NCBI GenBank assembly: GCA_947501115.1 | Contig: CANMVX010000010.1 | Coordinates: 1 to 64,000 of the forward strand | Reading direction: 5' to 3' | From: Haliscomenobacteraceae bacterium | Lineage (GTDB): Bacteria; Bacteroidota; Bacteroidia; Chitinophagales; Saprospiraceae | DNA length: 64,000 nt | Part shown: positions 26,150-36,231 of the stretch, piece after piece | Numbering within the stretch: the stretch's first letter is position 1 | Layout of the letters: the number at the start of each line of letters is the position of its first letter | Position numbers and translations under genes: made by a program | Notes under the pieces: generated by a model | Databases searched by the model: none | Told to the model about the DNA's origin: nothing | The model's input: only the letters and a program-made list of their open reading frames with translations

Positions 26150-27313
26150 TTAAACAGGTGAATTTACTCTTACTTTTGCTATTAATTTTTCCAAATCTTC
26201 GTTTATTACCTCTTTTTGAGCGTCGGCAACAGACAAAAATAAGGAATAAACTAAATCCAGTTCATCTTTCGTCAGGTCAAACCCTATTTGTTTGAATCGA
26301 TAGGCAATAGCTGCCCTGCCACTTCTTGCTGTAAGAACAATTTTTGACGTATCTACACCAACATCACGGGGATCCATGATTTCATAAGTATCTCTTTGCT
26401 TTATAACACCATCCTGGTGAATGCCCGATGAATGAGCAAAAGCATTATCACCCACAATGGCTTTATTGGGTTGCACTGGCATACCCATTTTGTCCCTGAC
26501 CAGATGACTTATCGGATTTAATAATTTTGTTTCAATACCCGTAATCAGATTGAGATAGGGGTGTTGTTTCATAATCATAACTACCTCTTCCAGCGCAGTA
26601 TTACCTGCTCTTTCACCAATACCATTAATGGTACATTCTATTTGTCTGGCGCCATTTAAAACACCCGCAATGGAGTTAGCTGTAGCCAACCCCAGATCAT
26701 TATGACAATGAGTGGAAAGAATGGCTTTTTCAATACCTGGAACATTATCGCGGAGAAAAGCTATTTTTTGACCATATTCCTCAGGAAGGCAATATCCGGT
26801 GGTATCAGGAATATTTAAAACGGTGGCCCCAGCTTTTAAAACAGCTTCAATGACTTCCGCTAAAAATACATTATCCGTTCTTCCAGCATCTTCGGCATAA
26901 AATTCTACGTCCTCAACAAAGGTTTTGGCATATTTTACCGCCGATACCGCTCTTTCAATTATTTTTTCTCTTGTGGTATTAAACTTATGGATAATATGAG
27001 AGTCAGAGGTCCCAATCCCAGTGTGTATCCTTGGTCTTTTTGCATATTTTAAGGATTCAGCCGCCACTTTGATATCTTTTTCAACCGCACGGGTAAGTCC
27101 ACAAACTATCGGGTAAGAAACAGCTTTGCTAATAGCCTCCACAGAAGCAAAATCGCCAGGACTTGAAATGGGAAAGCCCGCCTCAATGACATCAACACCC
27201 AATCTTTCGAGCTCTAATGCAATATCAATTTTTTGATTTGTATTAAGTTTACAACCGGGAACTTGTTCCCCATCCCGAAGTGTGGTATCGAAGATATATA
27301 TGCGATTATCCAT
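26150..27313 (-). CDS. leuA: 2-isopropylmalate synthase, catalytic part only
   Basis: A 387-residue enzyme that condenses acetyl-CoA with 2-oxoisovalerate. The barrel starts [14 protein letters not shown], and the metal-binding [13 protein letters not shown] is present, as is the SGIHQDG segment of the next subdomain. It stops after about 387 residues, where standard LeuA (about 500-520) continues into the allosteric leucine-binding domain. The stop is only 17 bases from leuC and no regulatory-domain remnant follows, so the short form looks genuine. It leads the leuACDB operon. The 151-base gap upstream shows TAAATTTA as a weak -7 candidate. Confidence 0.92.
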   Translation of the reverse strand: MDNRIYIFDTTLRDGEQVPGCKLNTNQKIDIALELERLGVDVIEAGFPISSPGDFASVEAISKAVSYPIVCGLTRAVEKDIKVAAESLKYAKRPRIHTGIGTSDSHIIHKFNTTREKIIERAVSAVKYAKTFVEDVEFYAEDAGRTDNVFLAEVIEAVLKAGATVLNIPDTTGYCLPEEYGQKIAFLRDNVPGIEKAILSTHCHNDLGLATANSIAGVLNGARQIECTINGIGERAGNTALEEVVMIMKQHPYLNLITGIETKLLNPISHLVRDKMGMPVQPNKAIVGDNAFAHSSGIHQDGVIKQRDTYEIMDPRDVGVDTSKIVLTARSGRAAIAYRFKQIGFDLTKDELDLVYSLFLSVADAQKEVINEDLEKLIAKVRVNSPV

Positions 27314-27464
27314 GTGCGTAGTATTTTGTATGTTTGCAGAACGTAAATTTACCTAACCTCTTCGGCCGTTATAGGTTCAATAATCTATTTTAATACACCT
27401 TAACAAAGAGCAAAATAGTGATTAATAATTTGAAATTGTGTAAATTGTAAAAATAAATACTACA

Positions 27465-29018
27465 ATGCCCAAACAAAAAACTGATGATCTCGTGACGTTG
27501 ATTAATTCACTGTCCAGAGCAGAAAAACGACATTTTCGCTTGTTTGTCAAACGCAATCAAAATTCAGAAGATATTTTATTCCTTCAACTATTTGATTTTC
27601 TTGAAAAAAAGGGTGAATATGACGAGGACCATATTTTAAAAAAAATAACGGAAATAAAAAAAACTCAGCTTTCTAATCTGAAAGCCCACCTTTATAAACA
27701 ATTACTCACCAGCCTTAGATTATTAAGCACAAAGAGTTCTCTGGATATACATATCAGAGAATTATTGGATTGTGCGCGGGTCTTGTATAATAAAGGCCTT
27801 TACAGACAGGCTCTTGATATGTTGGATAAAGCTAAATTAAAAGCAAAACAAGCCGAGTTTAGCTCCCTATCCCTTGAAATTCTTGAGTTTGAAAAGCATA
27901 TCGAAGGTCAATATATTACCAGAAGTATTGAGGGAAGAGCTGATATCATTACGAATGAAACCATTGAATTATTAAAGGTTATCAAAAATAATCATCAATT
28001 TTCAAATCTTTCCCTCCAACTATATGGTCTTTATTTGAAAATAGGATTCGTTCGTAATTTTAAAGATTATGAAATGGTCAAACTATTTTTTAATGCAAAA
28101 TTACCCAACGTACCTTATGCGGAACTTGATTTTATGTCAAAGATTTATCACGACCAAGCTCATGTTTGGTTTTATCACATGACACAAGATTTTCCTTACT
28201 GCTATAAATATGCTTCCAGATGGGTCTCTATTTTTGAAAAAAATGAGGAAATTATTCTCATTCATGGTATTTTGTATTTAAAAGGTCTTCACAACTTATT
28301 GACCGCCTTATTTAATATGTGGCAATATGATAAATATTGTGAAGTCCTGAAAAAATTATTAGTTTTTCCAGATTTTTACCAACTGGAGAAGGAAATGAAT
28401 ATGGAAGGTAATTACTACCTTTTTAAATACAATCATCTCATTAAAAAGCATTTTCTGGAGGGTAGTTTTACCGAAGGTATTCAGATTATCCCTGAATTGA
28501 TGGAGCTTATAGAGAGTGATCAGTACAATTGGGATAATCACCGAATCATGGTTTTTTATTATAGAATTGCCTGTTTATATTTTGGGGCAGGTGAAAATAA
28601 AAATGCCATTACTTATTTAAATCTTATTTTAAATGAGAAAAATTCAGATTACAGAACGGACATACAGATTTATGCCCGAATTTTAAGTTTAATTGCTCAT
28701 TATGAACTTGGAAACGCGCAATTAGTAGAATATCAGGTTAAATCGGTGTATCGCTTTTTAAGTAAAATGGAGGAACTCAGTGCCGTTCACAGAGAGATTT
28801 TCAGATTTATAAGAAAACTTCCTAGAATTCAGGCATCAGGGATTAAAGAAGAATTCCTTAGCCTGAGACAGAGATTGGAACAATTAGAATTGGATCCTTA
28901 TGAAAAAAGACCTTTTTTATATTTAGATATTATATCCTGGCTGGATAGCAAGATAAAAGGTAAATCAGTCCAGGAAATTGTCCAGCAAAAATCGTTAGAT
29001 CGACGAAAAAAGGTTTGA
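27465..29018 (+). CDS. helical-repeat hypothetical protein
   Basis: A 517-residue soluble protein without signal peptide. The start region LSRAEKRHFRLFVKRNQ and the following helices recur in a conserved but unnamed Bacteroidota family. The whole length is predicted helical with TPR-like helix pairs (for example the ALDMLDKAKLKAKQAEF stretch near 115-131 and FGAGENKNAITYLNLIL near 365-381). It looks like a scaffold or regulator of protein contacts. It stands alone on the plus strand between minus-strand genes, so neighbours give no clue. I do not recognise a function. Confidence 0.7.
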   Translation: MPKQKTDDLVTLINSLSRAEKRHFRLFVKRNQNSEDILFLQLFDFLEKKGEYDEDHILKKITEIKKTQLSNLKAHLYKQLLTSLRLLSTKSSLDIHIRELLDCARVLYNKGLYRQALDMLDKAKLKAKQAEFSSLSLEILEFEKHIEGQYITRSIEGRADIITNETIELLKVIKNNHQFSNLSLQLYGLYLKIGFVRNFKDYEMVKLFFNAKLPNVPYAELDFMSKIYHDQAHVWFYHMTQDFPYCYKYASRWVSIFEKNEEIILIHGILYLKGLHNLLTALFNMWQYDKYCEVLKKLLVFPDFYQLEKEMNMEGNYYLFKYNHLIKKHFLEGSFTEGIQIIPELMELIESDQYNWDNHRIMVFYYRIACLYFGAGENKNAITYLNLILNEKNSDYRTDIQIYARILSLIAHYELGNAQLVEYQVKSVYRFLSKMEELSAVHREIFRFIRKLPRIQASGIKEEFLSLRQRLEQLELDPYEKRPFLYLDIISWLDSKIKGKSVQEIVQQKSLDRRKKV

Positions 29019-29019
29019 T

Positions 29020-30099
29020 TTAATTTTTCTGCCTGAAGAATCCATGGAAAAACTGCCCACTAAAATGTTGGGGAAATCTTTCTATTCCAGGGAACCCCAA
29101 CCTTAAATCTCTGCCATTATAAGGCATATAATTGGTTTTAAAAATATAATCCCAAATCGCTAAGGTCAGTCCAAAATTTATTCCATTGGGTTTATCTTCA
29201 GGCATGTCAAAACCATGATGCCAAATGTGCATTTCAGGGCTGTTGAATATATACTTTACCCGTGGTCCCAATACGTAATAACCTGCCAGACAAATAAGTA
29301 TAAAAGTAGATAGCGTGGTGAATAAGTTGGCATTTTTCAAAATAGTAATGTCAAAGCTAGACGTAACTATGGCTGTTCCTATTAAAACGGCAAGAAATAA
29401 TCCAACAAATTTTCCGGGAATAGAAATATTGGCGTGATTATAATGCCCATAGGCCAGGGTGAATAGATGAATAATGAAAAAATCGTACAATCCTATGCCC
29501 AGAAGCGCCAAAGGCAGGTATTCAATGGTTCTGTAAACTATGGTTTCCATCCAATGAAATCTTAGATGGGCTGCAAATCCCATTTGTTCAACAGAATGAT
29601 GGACTTGGTGAAATTTCCATAAAAAAGGTACTTTATGCAATAATCTGTGAATCCACCATTGTATAAAATCCCTGATAATAAATCCTACCAGTAAAATAAA
29701 CCAGAGTGGTGCGCCAACCAATGGATTGAAAGAGGTTAGCTCTACATTAAATATTTGATAAAAAGCATCATTAAAAAAGTTTACGACCACTCTTGATAAT
29801 GCAGCATAAATGACTAATGAGAAAAGGAAAAAATTAAAAAATAAATAGAAAAAATCTAACCAAAAATCTTTTCTAAAACGAGGTTGACTTTTTCGCCAGG
29901 GATTAGCCCATTCCAATGCTAAAAACAGGAAAGAAACTGTCAGAAGCCAATAAAAATAATTATCCCATGATGGGTTATTTATAGCATGCCATAAATAACG
30001 GGCATATCCAGAATAACTATTTTTTATGGTGTGAAGTAAATTTTCCAATGTTTTATTTTTCAAAACAAAAGGTTCCAAACAAAGTTTACATCGACCCAT
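29020..30099 (-). CDS. sterol desaturase/fatty acid hydroxylase family membrane protein
   Basis: A 359-residue membrane protein with about five hydrophobic segments. The di-iron histidine boxes are HRLLH, HQVHH (followed by the HLRFHWME segment) and HIWHHG near 300. These place it in the fatty acid hydroxylase superfamily, which hydroxylates or desaturates lipids such as carotenoids, sterols or ether lipids; the substrate cannot be named. The first 25 residues contain an odd CKLC pair, and the true start might be later, though there is no nearby ATG. It is convergent with the helical-repeat gene, one base apart. Confidence 0.82.
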   Translation of the reverse strand: MGRCKLCLEPFVLKNKTLENLLHTIKNSYSGYARYLWHAINNPSWDNYFYWLLTVSFLFLALEWANPWRKSQPRFRKDFWLDFFYLFFNFFLFSLVIYAALSRVVVNFFNDAFYQIFNVELTSFNPLVGAPLWFILLVGFIIRDFIQWWIHRLLHKVPFLWKFHQVHHSVEQMGFAAHLRFHWMETIVYRTIEYLPLALLGIGLYDFFIIHLFTLAYGHYNHANISIPGKFVGLFLAVLIGTAIVTSSFDITILKNANLFTTLSTFILICLAGYYVLGPRVKYIFNSPEMHIWHHGFDMPEDKPNGINFGLTLAIWDYIFKTNYMPYNGRDLRLGFPGIERFPQHFSGQFFHGFFRQKN

Positions 30100-30129
30100 T
30101 TTATACGTTTAGATATGATGCTAATTATG

Positions 30130-30137
30130 TATTTTTG
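30130..30137 (+). promoter_or_regulatory. -7 box just before mnmH
   Basis: TATTTTTG is an exact TAnnTTTG match. It ends 4 bases before the preferred mnmH ATG at 30142, so a transcript from it would have almost no leader. The -33 site (GTTT near 30107) is weak. Confidence 0.35.
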
Positions 30138-30141
30138 CCGC

Positions 30142-31176
30142 ATGGAGAAAATAACCATAGCTGATTTTTTAAAAAGGAATGACGAAAATATTTTACTGGA
30201 TGTAAGAAGTCCGGGGGAATACATGGAAGGTCATATTCCTGGCGCTGTGTCATTTCCCCTGTTTACCGATGAGGAAAGGGCTGAAGTGGGTACATTATAC
30301 AAGAAGAAAGGGCATGATTTTGCCTTTTTAAAGGGCCTTGAGTTTGTCGGTGCTAAAATGGCCGATTATGTTCGATGGGCAAATAAACAGGTGCCTGATA
30401 AAAAATTATATATTCATTGTTGGAGAGGCGGGCAGCGTAGTGCCAGTTTGGCCTGGCTATTGGAAATGGCAGGATTTGAAGTGAAACTTATCATTGGTGG
30501 CTATAAAGCTTACCGACAGTATATTCATCGGCAATTTGATGAAATTAAATTGAATCTAATCGTTCTGGGAGGTCCAACAGGTTCAGGTAAAACCTTGATT
30601 CTACAATCGTTAAAAGACGAGGGGGAACAAATCATTGATTTAGAAAAATTGGCTCACCATAAAGGTTCTGCTTTTGGTTCTTTAGGTGAATTTATTCAAC
30701 CAACGGTAGAACAATTTGAAAATAACCTGTTCGACGAGTTCAGAAAATTAGATCCATCTAAAAGAGTTTGGGTGGAAAATGAATCGAGATCCATTGGTAA
30801 AGTTTTTCAACCCGAAGCGTTCTGGAATCAGTTCAAAACGGCAAAATATATAGGTCTGGTTATTCCTTTTGAGGAAAGACTAAAATTTTTAGTTAAAATT
30901 TATGGGGAATTCCCAGTGACTGAATTAATCGAATCATTTGTTAAAATTAGTAAAAGACTGGGTGGGCAACATGTTCAGGCTGCTGTCGCCTATCTTGAAG
31001 CGGGTGATCTATCTAATGCCGGTGCTATTGCTCTGCGCTATTATGATAAATCATATCCTTTAGCTAATCTTAAATGTGATTTTTCAAGAAGCTTTCTATT
31101 CACCCCCGATGTAACCTTGGAAACAAGAGCTGTCGCTCAATCTTTAATAAAATTTTCAGATGGAAATGAATTATAA
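30142..31176 (+). CDS. mnmH: tRNA 2-selenouridine synthase MnmH
   Basis: A 344-residue enzyme from the ATG at 30142; an ATG at 30115 would add nine residues of poor quality. The N-terminal rhodanese domain (about 1-130) carries the active cysteine C93 in HCWRGGQRS. The second half is a P-loop domain with GGPTGSGKT (143-151). MnmH replaces sulfur with selenium at 2-thiouridine 34 of tRNA using selenophosphate. The sulfur-bearing substrate is made by MnmA, encoded at 10-11 kb. The gene overlaps selD by 17 bases, so donor and user of selenophosphate are coupled. Confidence 0.92.
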   Translation: MEKITIADFLKRNDENILLDVRSPGEYMEGHIPGAVSFPLFTDEERAEVGTLYKKKGHDFAFLKGLEFVGAKMADYVRWANKQVPDKKLYIHCWRGGQRSASLAWLLEMAGFEVKLIIGGYKAYRQYIHRQFDEIKLNLIVLGGPTGSGKTLILQSLKDEGEQIIDLEKLAHHKGSAFGSLGEFIQPTVEQFENNLFDEFRKLDPSKRVWVENESRSIGKVFQPEAFWNQFKTAKYIGLVIPFEERLKFLVKIYGEFPVTELIESFVKISKRLGGQHVQAAVAYLEAGDLSNAGAIALRYYDKSYPLANLKCDFSRSFLFTPDVTLETRAVAQSLIKFSDGNEL

Positions 31177-32203
31177 ACTCACTCAATATAGTCATGGTGC
31201 CGGTTGCGGTTGTAAAATATCACCAGCAACCTTAGATAAAATTTTGGCAGGGTCGGTTAAAAATAATTTTAACCCCGCGCTTCTTGTGGGAAATGAAGAA
31301 AGAGACGATGCTGCTGTATTGGATTTGGGTGATGGAACGGCTCTGATAAGCACGACTGACTTTTTTATGCCTATTGTTGATGATCCTTTTGATTTTGGCA
31401 GGATTGCAGCGGTAAATGCCATTAGCGATGTGTATGCAATGGGTGGAACTCCCATTTTAGCCATCGCGATTCTAGGTTGGCCTATTGATAAACTACCCCC
31501 AGAGGTCGCTGGAAAAGTGATAGATGGTGCTAAAGAGGTTTGTAAACTGGCTGGTATTCCACTGGCTGGTGGTCATAGCATTGACAGCCCTGAACCCATT
31601 TTTGGCTTGGCGGTGAATGGCCGTGTACGCATCGAAAATCTTAAGAAAAATGGTGGGGCTAAAACAGGAGATTTCTTGTTTCTAACCAAAGGATTAGGTG
31701 TTGGAATACTAACTACGGCTCAAAAAAAGGACTTATTATTAAGTGAGCATGCCAATATAGCCTTAGAATCTATGACCAAATTGAATATTTTTGGCGAAAA
31801 AGTAGGTGCTTTGTCTTACGTTCATGCACTCACGGATGTTACCGGATTTGGCTTGGCAGGTCATTTAACAGAAATGATGGAGGCGTCAAATACTTCTGCA
31901 CAAATTGAGTTTGATGCTATTCCTATTTTAAATAAAGAGATTATTAATTATTATTTAGAAAAAGGTTGCATTCCCGGTGGAACAAAACGAAATTATGCAA
32001 GTTATGGGCACAAAATAGAGGTTTCAGAGGATAGTCAATTAAATATTTTATGCGATCCTCAAACGAGTGGGGGCCTGCTCATAGCTGTGGACAAACTCCA
32101 TGTTGAGGAATTTATTCTTTTTGCAAATAAAAATGGGTTTCAAAATTTGAAACCCATTGGTACCGTCATTGACGAGCAAATTAAAAGAGTTAGCGTTTCT
32201 TAA
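31160..32203 (+). CDS. selD: selenophosphate synthase SelD
   Basis: A 347-residue enzyme that makes selenophosphate from selenide and ATP. The N-terminal GAGCGCKI has the catalytic position as cysteine (C16), not selenocysteine, and K19 follows. [32 protein letters not shown] (in pieces) and GGHSID match SelD closely. The next ATG (31166) is an alternative start. With mnmH overlapping upstream and no selenocysteine genes in the window, selenium here most likely serves tRNA modification. Confidence 0.94.
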   Translation: MEMNYKLTQYSHGAGCGCKISPATLDKILAGSVKNNFNPALLVGNEERDDAAVLDLGDGTALISTTDFFMPIVDDPFDFGRIAAVNAISDVYAMGGTPILAIAILGWPIDKLPPEVAGKVIDGAKEVCKLAGIPLAGGHSIDSPEPIFGLAVNGRVRIENLKKNGGAKTGDFLFLTKGLGVGILTTAQKKDLLLSEHANIALESMTKLNIFGEKVGALSYVHALTDVTGFGLAGHLTEMMEASNTSAQIEFDAIPILNKEIINYYLEKGCIPGGTKRNYASYGHKIEVSEDSQLNILCDPQTSGGLLIAVDKLHVEEFILFANKNGFQNLKPIGTVIDEQIKRVSVS

Positions 32204-32208
32204 ATTAA

Positions 32209-32787
32209 TTATTTATTAAAATAAACAAACGCTTTTTTACCCTCAATTTTTTGCTTTCCAATTTTATTTTGCTTGTAAAGTTTGGTTAACGATGCATTCA
32301 AACGCTGAATTAACTTTGTGTTGCCTTCATCAAGAATGTATTTCTTATCTCTGGCATTAATTAAATCCTGCAATAGTTCATTGCTCGTTTTTGGATTCTC
32401 TTTGGTGCCCATGTTATCTGAAACAATTCTGTCCCATTGGGTGCTAAGAGACTTTCTCCCTTTTGAACCAGGCACTTTTTTATTCGTTGTCGCCTTTTCA
32501 ACTTTGGGCTTAGCTACCTTTACTTTAGCAATTTTAGGCGTTGATTTTTTAGCTTCCATATCCTTAGGTTCGGTAAAATCATCCTTTTCAAAAAGAGCTT
32601 TAATGATATCAACCTCGGTATTCACCTTTTTTAAGGTGGAAACTTTCTCAGATGGGGCACTTTTGCCCTTTAAATGGTGAATGGCTAATTTGGTTTGTTG
32701 AAGTTGGAATTCAAGTTTTCTCAAATCAGAACTATATTGCCTTAAAAGTTCTTGTGCTTCAAAATCAGTTAAATTGTTTTCTGCCAT
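32209..32787 (-). CDS. hypothetical protein, coiled coil plus basic linker plus winged-helix-like end
   Basis: A 192-residue cytoplasmic protein that I do not recognise as a family. Residues about 5-45 form a coiled coil, and 75-115 is a lysine-, alanine- and proline-rich linker with repeated KVAKPKVEK-like units, as in histone-like tails. The last 75 residues (SNELLQDLI, KLIQRLNASLTKLYKQNKI, KKAFVYFNK) look like a winged-helix fold with a final beta wing. DNA binding is plausible but inferred. It is convergent with selD. The 198-base AT-rich gap upstream towards the propeller gene holds no other gene. Confidence 0.6.
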   Translation of the reverse strand: MAENNLTDFEAQELLRQYSSDLRKLEFQLQQTKLAIHHLKGKSAPSEKVSTLKKVNTEVDIIKALFEKDDFTEPKDMEAKKSTPKIAKVKVAKPKVEKATTNKKVPGSKGRKSLSTQWDRIVSDNMGTKENPKTSNELLQDLINARDKKYILDEGNTKLIQRLNASLTKLYKQNKIGKQKIEGKKAFVYFNK

Positions 32788-32985
32788 AATCTGTATGTTG
32801 TTAATTTTCTAAACAAATTTAAAATATAATTTCTATATAAAATTTAAAATTAAATAAAATATTTTAATAAGTCAAATAGTATTTAAATATATCGACATTT
32901 ATAAGGGCTGATTTTTATCATTCTATTTTTTTTCATTAAATTATTTAGAATTTTTCCTTATTTTTAGAGGGTAAAAAAAAATAGC

Positions 32986-35900
32986 ATGTCCCTTTTAACT
33001 AAAAAAATTATCGTCTTATTTTTGCTGATAACCATTGGGAAAAACAAGGACTTTTTATTGTCTCAATCGTTAACTCCAAAAACAGATATTTCTCATTTTG
33101 CTAAAATGAAATGGAGAAATATTGGACCTAACCGGGGTGGTAGGTCGCTGGGTTCAACCGGGAGCCCCGGGAGACCTTTAGAATACTATTTTGGTGCAAC
33201 AGGTGGTGGCCTTTGGAAAACGACCGATGGAGGTCAGGAATGGCAGCCCGTTACTGATGGTCAAATCAATACCTCATCCGTCGGCGCCGTAGCTGTCGCT
33301 GAAACTAATCCTGACATCGTTTATATAGGCATGGGTGAAACACAGCTTAGAGGCTCGATTACCCAGGGTGACGGGGTATATAAATCGGAAGATGGTGGGA
33401 AGAAATGGCGTCATCTCGGTCTTAAAGAAACTCAGTCAATTTCCAGGATTAGAATCCATCCTACAAATCCTGATATCGTCTTCGTCGCAGCCCTAGGCCA
33501 TCCCTACGGAGATAACGAGGAAAGAGGTGTTTTTAGATCAAAAGATGGGGGAAATACCTGGCAAAAAGTGCTTTATGTTGGAGCAAATACCGGCGCCGCT
33601 GATCTGATTATTGATAAAACGAATCCTAAAATATTATACGCTACTACCTGGCAGGTTTATAGGAAAACCTGGAAAATGTGGGGCGGTGGCGAAGGTTGTC
33701 GCTTGTACAAATCGGTGGATGGTGGGGATACCTGGATTGATTTGTCTAAAAATCCAGGTCTGCCTGTCGCACCCCTTGGAAAAATAGGTATCACCGTTTC
33801 TCCGGCAAATCCTAACAGACTTTATGCTATTGTTGAGGCTAATGATGGTGGAGTTTATCGATCTGATGACGCGGGTTGGTCATGGAAAAAAATGAATGAT
33901 GAGAGGAAGCTAAGGCAACGTGCCTTCTATTACTCCCGTATCTACGCCGATCCTCTCGATCCTGAAACGGTATATTGCTTAAATGTAAATTTTTATAAGT
34001 CTGTAGATGGAGGGAAAACTTTTGATATCGAAATCAATGTGCCTCATGGTGATAATCACGATCTTTGGATAGATCCAAATAATCCTCAAAGGATGATTTC
34101 TTCAAATGATGGTGGAGCCTGCGTTTCTACCAACGGTGGGAAGTCCTGGACAGATGAAGATTATCCAACATCGCAGCTTTATCATGTTACCACTACAATG
34201 GATGTACCTTACCATGTTGCAGGTGCACAACAAGATAATACCACCTTGTCTATTCCAAGTGATGGTTGGGGATTCAAACACCTAAACGAAGGGAATAAAA
34301 GTTGGTTTTATGAAGTTGGTGGGGGAGAAAGTGGTTATATAGCGCCACATCCAACCAATCCAGATTTATTTTATGCCGGGAGTCAGGGAGCCTTACTTAC
34401 CCGTTATGACAGGAGTAATGGTCAGGAGCGGGATATTCAGGTTTACCCCCGATTTTTCTCAGGAGAACCAGCCTCTTCATTACCGGAAAGATGGCAATGG
34501 ACCTATCCTATCGTTTTTTCTCCTCTCGATCCTTCTATTTTATATACCTGTTCCCAACATGTTTGGAAAACAACAAATGATGGGCAGTCCTGGGAGAAAA
34601 TTAGTCCGGATCTTACTTTCGCCGATCCTGAAACCTTAGGTCCAACCGGGGGAATTATCACAAAAGATATGAATGGCCCTGAAATTTATGCTACCGTTTT
34701 TGCTTTGGCACCCTCTTTTCACGACATTCAAACCCTCTGGGCAGGTTCTGATGACGGGCGAATTCATATTACCCGAAATGGGGGAAAGTCATGGTTGGAA
34801 ATAACACCGAAAGATCTACCCAAATTCTCTACAGTAAGTATTATTGAGGCTTCTAAACATGATCCCGGGACTGCCTACGTTGCAGCCTACAGATATCAGG
34901 TAGATGATAGGGCGCCTTATGTTTACAAAACAACGGATTATGGGAAAACGTGGACTAAAATAATAAAGGGTATAAAACCTCAGGATTTTGCCCGATCCGT
35001 AAGGGAAGATCATAAGAAGAAAGGTTTACTTTTTCTTGGTACTGAAAATGGCGTGTATGTTTCTTTCGATGCAGGGGAAAATTGGGAATCTTTACAGTTA
35101 AATCTCCCGGTAACGCCTATCAGGGATTTAGTTATTAAAAATGATGACGTTGTTCTCGGTACACATGGAAGAAGTTTCTGGATATTAGATGATATTGCAC
35201 CATTGAGAGAATTAAATGTTTCTACCGCGGCTGCTACCTTGCATTTTTTTAAACCTGCTGACCCAATTAGAGGCATTTATAATCTGAATGTACAATATTA
35301 TTTAAATGAAAAAGTTGATTCTGTAGAGGTTTCCATTCTGGATGCTTCAGGTAAACTGGTTCAAAAATTTGTAGGAAATCAGGAAGTTTTCAAACAAGAT
35401 AATTCGGTGCCATATTGGGAAAGAGATGGGAATACCAAGCCTACAACAGCGAAGGGAATTAATACTTTTTCATGGAATTTAAGGTATGCCGGGGCTACCA
35501 CTTTTCCCGGTATGATTATTTGGAGTGGCAGACCCCAGGTTGGGCCTAAAGCCATTCCCGGCAAATATAAAGTGTCGGTGAAGGCCAATGGACTTGAGCA
35601 ATTACATGATATTGACATTAAAATGGATCCTAATCTTAAGGGTATATCGCTGGAAGATTTAACGAAGCAATTTCAACTCGCCATGCAAATTAAAGAGAAG
35701 GAATCAGAGGCAAATGAGGCAGTAAAAGAGATAAGAAAACTTAAACCACAGTTAGAAAATCAAAAAAGTGGCGTAAAAGATTCCATGCTTTTAAAGGAAA
35801 TGAATGCAGTAATTATGGCTTTGCAAAAAGTTGAGGAAGATCTTTACCAGGTGAAAAATCAAAGTGGTCAAGACCCGCTTAATTTTCCAATTAAGTTAAA

Positions 35901-36093
35901 TAACCGGCTTTCCTCCCTCCGAAGAAGTGTTGAAACTGGTGATGCCAGACCTACCGATGCTTCTTATGTGGTGTTCGCAGAACTTTCTAAAGAATTGTCT
36001 ATCCTGTTAACATCAAAACTTAATATTCAGAATAATTCTTTAAAATCATTGAATGAAAAATTGGTAAAAGCGGGATTAAAGTCTGTTAACTAA
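32986..36093 (+). CDS. secreted VPS10/BNR-repeat propeller protein, copy 1
   Basis: A 1,035-residue protein with a signal peptide (about 6-27). It has many Asp-box motifs of the S-x-D-x-G-x-T-W kind ([55 protein letters not shown]), as in sortilin-type ten-bladed propellers and glycoside-hydrolase-like BNR proteins. After the propeller (to about 750) come a beta domain and a helical tail of about 150 residues. No T9SS C-terminal sorting domain is visible. The catalytic role, if any, is unknown. It is clearly paralogous to the gene at 41250. A strong hairpin follows the stop. Confidence 0.82.
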   Translation: MSLLTKKIIVLFLLITIGKNKDFLLSQSLTPKTDISHFAKMKWRNIGPNRGGRSLGSTGSPGRPLEYYFGATGGGLWKTTDGGQEWQPVTDGQINTSSVGAVAVAETNPDIVYIGMGETQLRGSITQGDGVYKSEDGGKKWRHLGLKETQSISRIRIHPTNPDIVFVAALGHPYGDNEERGVFRSKDGGNTWQKVLYVGANTGAADLIIDKTNPKILYATTWQVYRKTWKMWGGGEGCRLYKSVDGGDTWIDLSKNPGLPVAPLGKIGITVSPANPNRLYAIVEANDGGVYRSDDAGWSWKKMNDERKLRQRAFYYSRIYADPLDPETVYCLNVNFYKSVDGGKTFDIEINVPHGDNHDLWIDPNNPQRMISSNDGGACVSTNGGKSWTDEDYPTSQLYHVTTTMDVPYHVAGAQQDNTTLSIPSDGWGFKHLNEGNKSWFYEVGGGESGYIAPHPTNPDLFYAGSQGALLTRYDRSNGQERDIQVYPRFFSGEPASSLPERWQWTYPIVFSPLDPSILYTCSQHVWKTTNDGQSWEKISPDLTFADPETLGPTGGIITKDMNGPEIYATVFALAPSFHDIQTLWAGSDDGRIHITRNGGKSWLEITPKDLPKFSTVSIIEASKHDPGTAYVAAYRYQVDDRAPYVYKTTDYGKTWTKIIKGIKPQDFARSVREDHKKKGLLFLGTENGVYVSFDAGENWESLQLNLPVTPIRDLVIKNDDVVLGTHGRSFWILDDIAPLRELNVSTAAATLHFFKPADPIRGIYNLNVQYYLNEKVDSVEVSILDASGKLVQKFVGNQEVFKQDNSVPYWERDGNTKPTTAKGINTFSWNLRYAGATTFPGMIIWSGRPQVGPKAIPGKYKVSVKANGLEQLHDIDIKMDPNLKGISLEDLTKQFQLAMQIKEKESEANEAVKEIRKLKPQLENQKSGVKDSMLLKEMNAVIMALQKVEEDLYQVKNQSGQDPLNFPIKLNNRLSSLRRSVETGDARPTDASYVVFAELSKELSILLTSKLNIQNNSLKSLNEKLVKAGLKSVN

Positions 36094-36121
36094 TAGAAAA
36101 TAATGTGCTTTCTGCACAATG

Positions 36122-36156
36122 AAGGCTCCGATTTTGAGTTAATCCATCGGAGCCTT
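36122..36156. terminator. rho-independent terminator after propeller gene 1
   Basis: AAGGCTCCGAT and ATCGGAGCCTT pair perfectly over 11 bases around a 13-base loop, followed by TTCATTTATTT. It ends the transcript of the propeller gene and isolates it from the next gene, 75 bases on. Confidence 0.8.
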
Positions 36157-36231
36157 TTCATTTATTTCCAATAAAATACATGACAAGTATGCCGCTTTTT
36201 TATCATATTTGTATTTAATTAATAAGGATTT

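Noticed and set aside
31205-31216. Selenocysteine at the SelD active site
   Set aside because: The codon is TGC/TGT, cysteine, and no TGA is read through.
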